Below, piece by piece: positions 5,385 to 6,738 of a DNA stretch of 6,738 nt. The notes beneath the pieces are model-generated. The model had not been told where the DNA came from. It saw only the letters and a program-made list of their open reading frames with translations, and did not search any database. The position numbers were made by a program, and so were the translations under genes. How positions within the stretch are numbered: the first letter of the stretch is position 1; each line of letters begins with the position of its first letter. This DNA comes from Oscillospiraceae bacterium (GTDB lineage: Bacteria > Bacillota > Clostridia > Saccharofermentanales > Saccharofermentanaceae): positions 1 through 6,738 of the forward strand of contig CADCQX010000385.1 of the NCBI GenBank assembly GCA_902803695.1, read 5' to 3'.

Positions 5385-6738
5385 ATGAACGATCTTAAAG
5401 AGAAGAATAAAAGTGCCGGCAAGAGCATGGCTATAGCTACTGTTCTTGTAATGATAGGCCTTATTCTATCCAAAGGTACCGGCTTTGTACGTGAGCTTTT
5501 GGTAAGTATCAAATATCACCAGGATCTTTATCGAGATTCTTATTCATTAGCATTTACTTTTCCTGATTTCTTCTTTAATCTTCTGATCGGCGGTTCGATA
5601 CAGGCTGCGATTACTCCGTCACTTGCTGCCAAGATCAATGAAAATAAGGAAAAAGAGGGAATCAGGGCTGTAAGCATATTTATATCGGTTTTTGCTGTTC
5701 TGATGGCGATTGTTTGTACTCTTGGCTTTATCTTTTCAAAGCAGTTATTCGGTATTTATGCTCCGGCAAATGCCACACCTGAGATGATAGAGCTTGCAGC
5801 TAAAGCCGCCAGACCTCTTTATATCCAGATATTCTTTATGATGCTCGCGGCTCTGTCCATAGGTATCCTTAATGCATATAAGAGATTCGGATCTACTTCT
5901 TTCGGACCAACGATCTATAACATCTGTGTTTTGCTTTCCATATTGATCTTTGCAGGTGACTCTCTCAAGAAACTTACCATGTGTATGGTAGGTATCATGG
6001 TAGCCGCTTTGATCTATTTCCTTTTCCAGTATATCGTCGGATTCGATAAGTTGAAGATGATAAGGTTTAACTTCAAACCTGCAGATAGGGATTTCAGGAT
6101 ACTCCTTCGCAGAGCTATTCCTATCTTGATATCCGCATCTATTGTTCAGGTCAACATTCTTACGCTTAACAGATTCGCTATGCAGATGGAACAGGGAACT
6201 AACTTTGCCCTGCGTAATGCTCAAACCGTTTGGCAGCTGCCATATGGAATCTTTGCAGTTGCTGTTGGAAACGTTATGCTTCCTTCACTTGCTGCATTGT
6301 ATTCTTCCAAAGATTATAAAGGCGCTTCGGAACTTTTATCTTCCAGACTTAAGACAGCCTTGTTCATGACTATACCGTCTGCTGCATTTCTGTTCATTAT
6401 GAGTAACGATACCATAAGAGCGTTCTTTAAATGGAATGCTGATTATACGGAATACAATGTCGAAAGAGGTGCAATTATCCTCTCGGGATTTGCCATTGCA
6501 ATTATTGTTCAGACCGGCGTGTTAATGTTCAATCAGGCATTTTATGCTATCGGAAAGACCCGTCCGCCGTTGTTTGCAGGATTGGTAAGTATGATCAGTA
6601 ATCCGCTTTTCTGCTTTATCCTGGTTAAACTTGGTGCAGGGCCTATCTCCATGAGTCTTGCCTATTCAATATCAAGCTGTATCCAGCTTACTATTCTTGC
6701 TTGGCTTTACTGTTCTAATAGAAAACTTGCACCTCGTA
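5385..6738 (+). CDS. murJ: Lipid II flippase MurJ (MviN family), 3' end cut by the window
   Basis: MurJ is a MOP-superfamily membrane transporter that flips lipid II, the undecaprenyl-linked peptidoglycan precursor, to the outer face of the membrane. The frame stays open from ATG 5385 to the right edge, giving 451 codons; the family is usually about 500-530, so the last transmembrane segments are missing. A short basic N-terminus leads into repeated hydrophobic segments. Family marks are GFVRE (33-37), LAFTFPDFFFNLLIGGSIQAA (55-75), FGPTIYNIC near 173-181, and QLPYGIFAVAVGNVMLPSLA from 284. R36 and D51 align with E. coli R24 and D39. E. coli R18 is replaced by K30, R52 falls at F64 (N65 is the next residue), and R270 aligns with T281. 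The start is 1 nt after the pncC stop, with only a weak GGA at 5378-5380, so coupling is likely. Another MOP lipid flippase is the main alternative. Confidence 0.88.
   Translation, partial: MNDLKEKNKSAGKSMAIATVLVMIGLILSKGTGFVRELLVSIKYHQDLYRDSYSLAFTFPDFFFNLLIGGSIQAAITPSLAAKINENKEKEGIRAVSIFISVFAVLMAIVCTLGFIFSKQLFGIYAPANATPEMIELAAKAARPLYIQIFFMMLAALSIGILNAYKRFGSTSFGPTIYNICVLLSILIFAGDSLKKLTMCMVGIMVAALIYFLFQYIVGFDKLKMIRFNFKPADRDFRILLRRAIPILISASIVQVNILTLNRFAMQMEQGTNFALRNAQTVWQLPYGIFAVAVGNVMLPSLAALYSSKDYKGASELLSSRLKTALFMTIPSAAFLFIMSNDTIRAFFKWNADYTEYNVERGAIILSGFAIAIIVQTGVLMFNQAFYAIGKTRPPLFAGLVSMISNPLFCFILVKLGAGPISMSLAYSISSCIQLTILAWLYCSNRKLAPR

Noticed and set aside
5745..6224. 159-codon open frame on the - strand opposite murJ
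   Set aside because: The + strand encodes a clear MurJ here. The antisense translation has no recognisable domain and no good ribosome binding site, and its composition is that of a codon shadow.
1..6738. Mobile elements, CRISPR arrays, integrase or attachment repeats beside the tRNA, intrinsic terminators, riboswitches
   Set aside because: None was seen. The side of the tRNA where an integration site would lie (its 3' end) is outside the window, and all intergenic gaps after base 128 are 7 nt or less.

Overview
The window holds the start of a six-gene housekeeping operon on the + strand, preceded by a tRNA gene pointing the other way. The base composition is moderately AT-rich by eye. Shine-Dalgarno sites are purine-rich (GAGGG, GGGAGG), and arginine is mostly AGA/AGG, with some CGT. 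Together with an FtsK/SpoIIIE-type translocase, a stand-alone CinA C-terminal domain and a Gram-positive-looking MurJ, this suggests a chromosomal segment from a Firmicutes bacterium, probably class Clostridia. The exact family cannot be read from the sequence.

Region by region: bases 1-31 are the 5' half of a tRNA on the - strand, best read as tRNA-Trp; its 3' half lies off the left edge. Bases 32-128 are a compact divergent control region. It carries a near-consensus sigma-70-type promoter for the tRNA and, interleaved with it, a probable extended -10 promoter for the + strand operon. A perfect 14-bp AT palindrome lies between the + strand -10 and the first ribosome binding site.

From 129 to the right edge the genes are proC (pyrroline-5-carboxylate reductase), rnhA (ribonuclease HI), a Nudix ADP-ribose pyrophosphatase (nudF-like), ftsK/spoIIIE (977-residue DNA translocase), pncC (CinA C-terminal domain, NMN amidase type) and murJ (lipid II flippase, cut by the window end). 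The junctions are a 1-nt gap, a 7-nt gap, an 11-nt overlap, a 4-nt overlap and a 1-nt gap. I see no terminator between any of them, so one transcript with translational coupling is the simplest reading.

The operon mixes proline synthesis, removal of RNA from RNA-DNA hybrids, nucleotide-metabolite clean-up (ADP-ribose, NMN), chromosome segregation at the septum, and peptidoglycan precursor export. ftsK and murJ link it loosely to division and wall growth. I found no mobile element, CRISPR array, toxin-antitoxin pair or defence system, and no convincing evidence of an undescribed multi-gene system. The points most worth a second look are the interleaved divergent promoters, an in-phase A AAA AAG slippery heptamer just after the membrane domain of ftsK, a short out-of-frame ORF with a strong ribosome binding site inside ftsK, and a MurJ that lacks an arginine usually found at a functional site.
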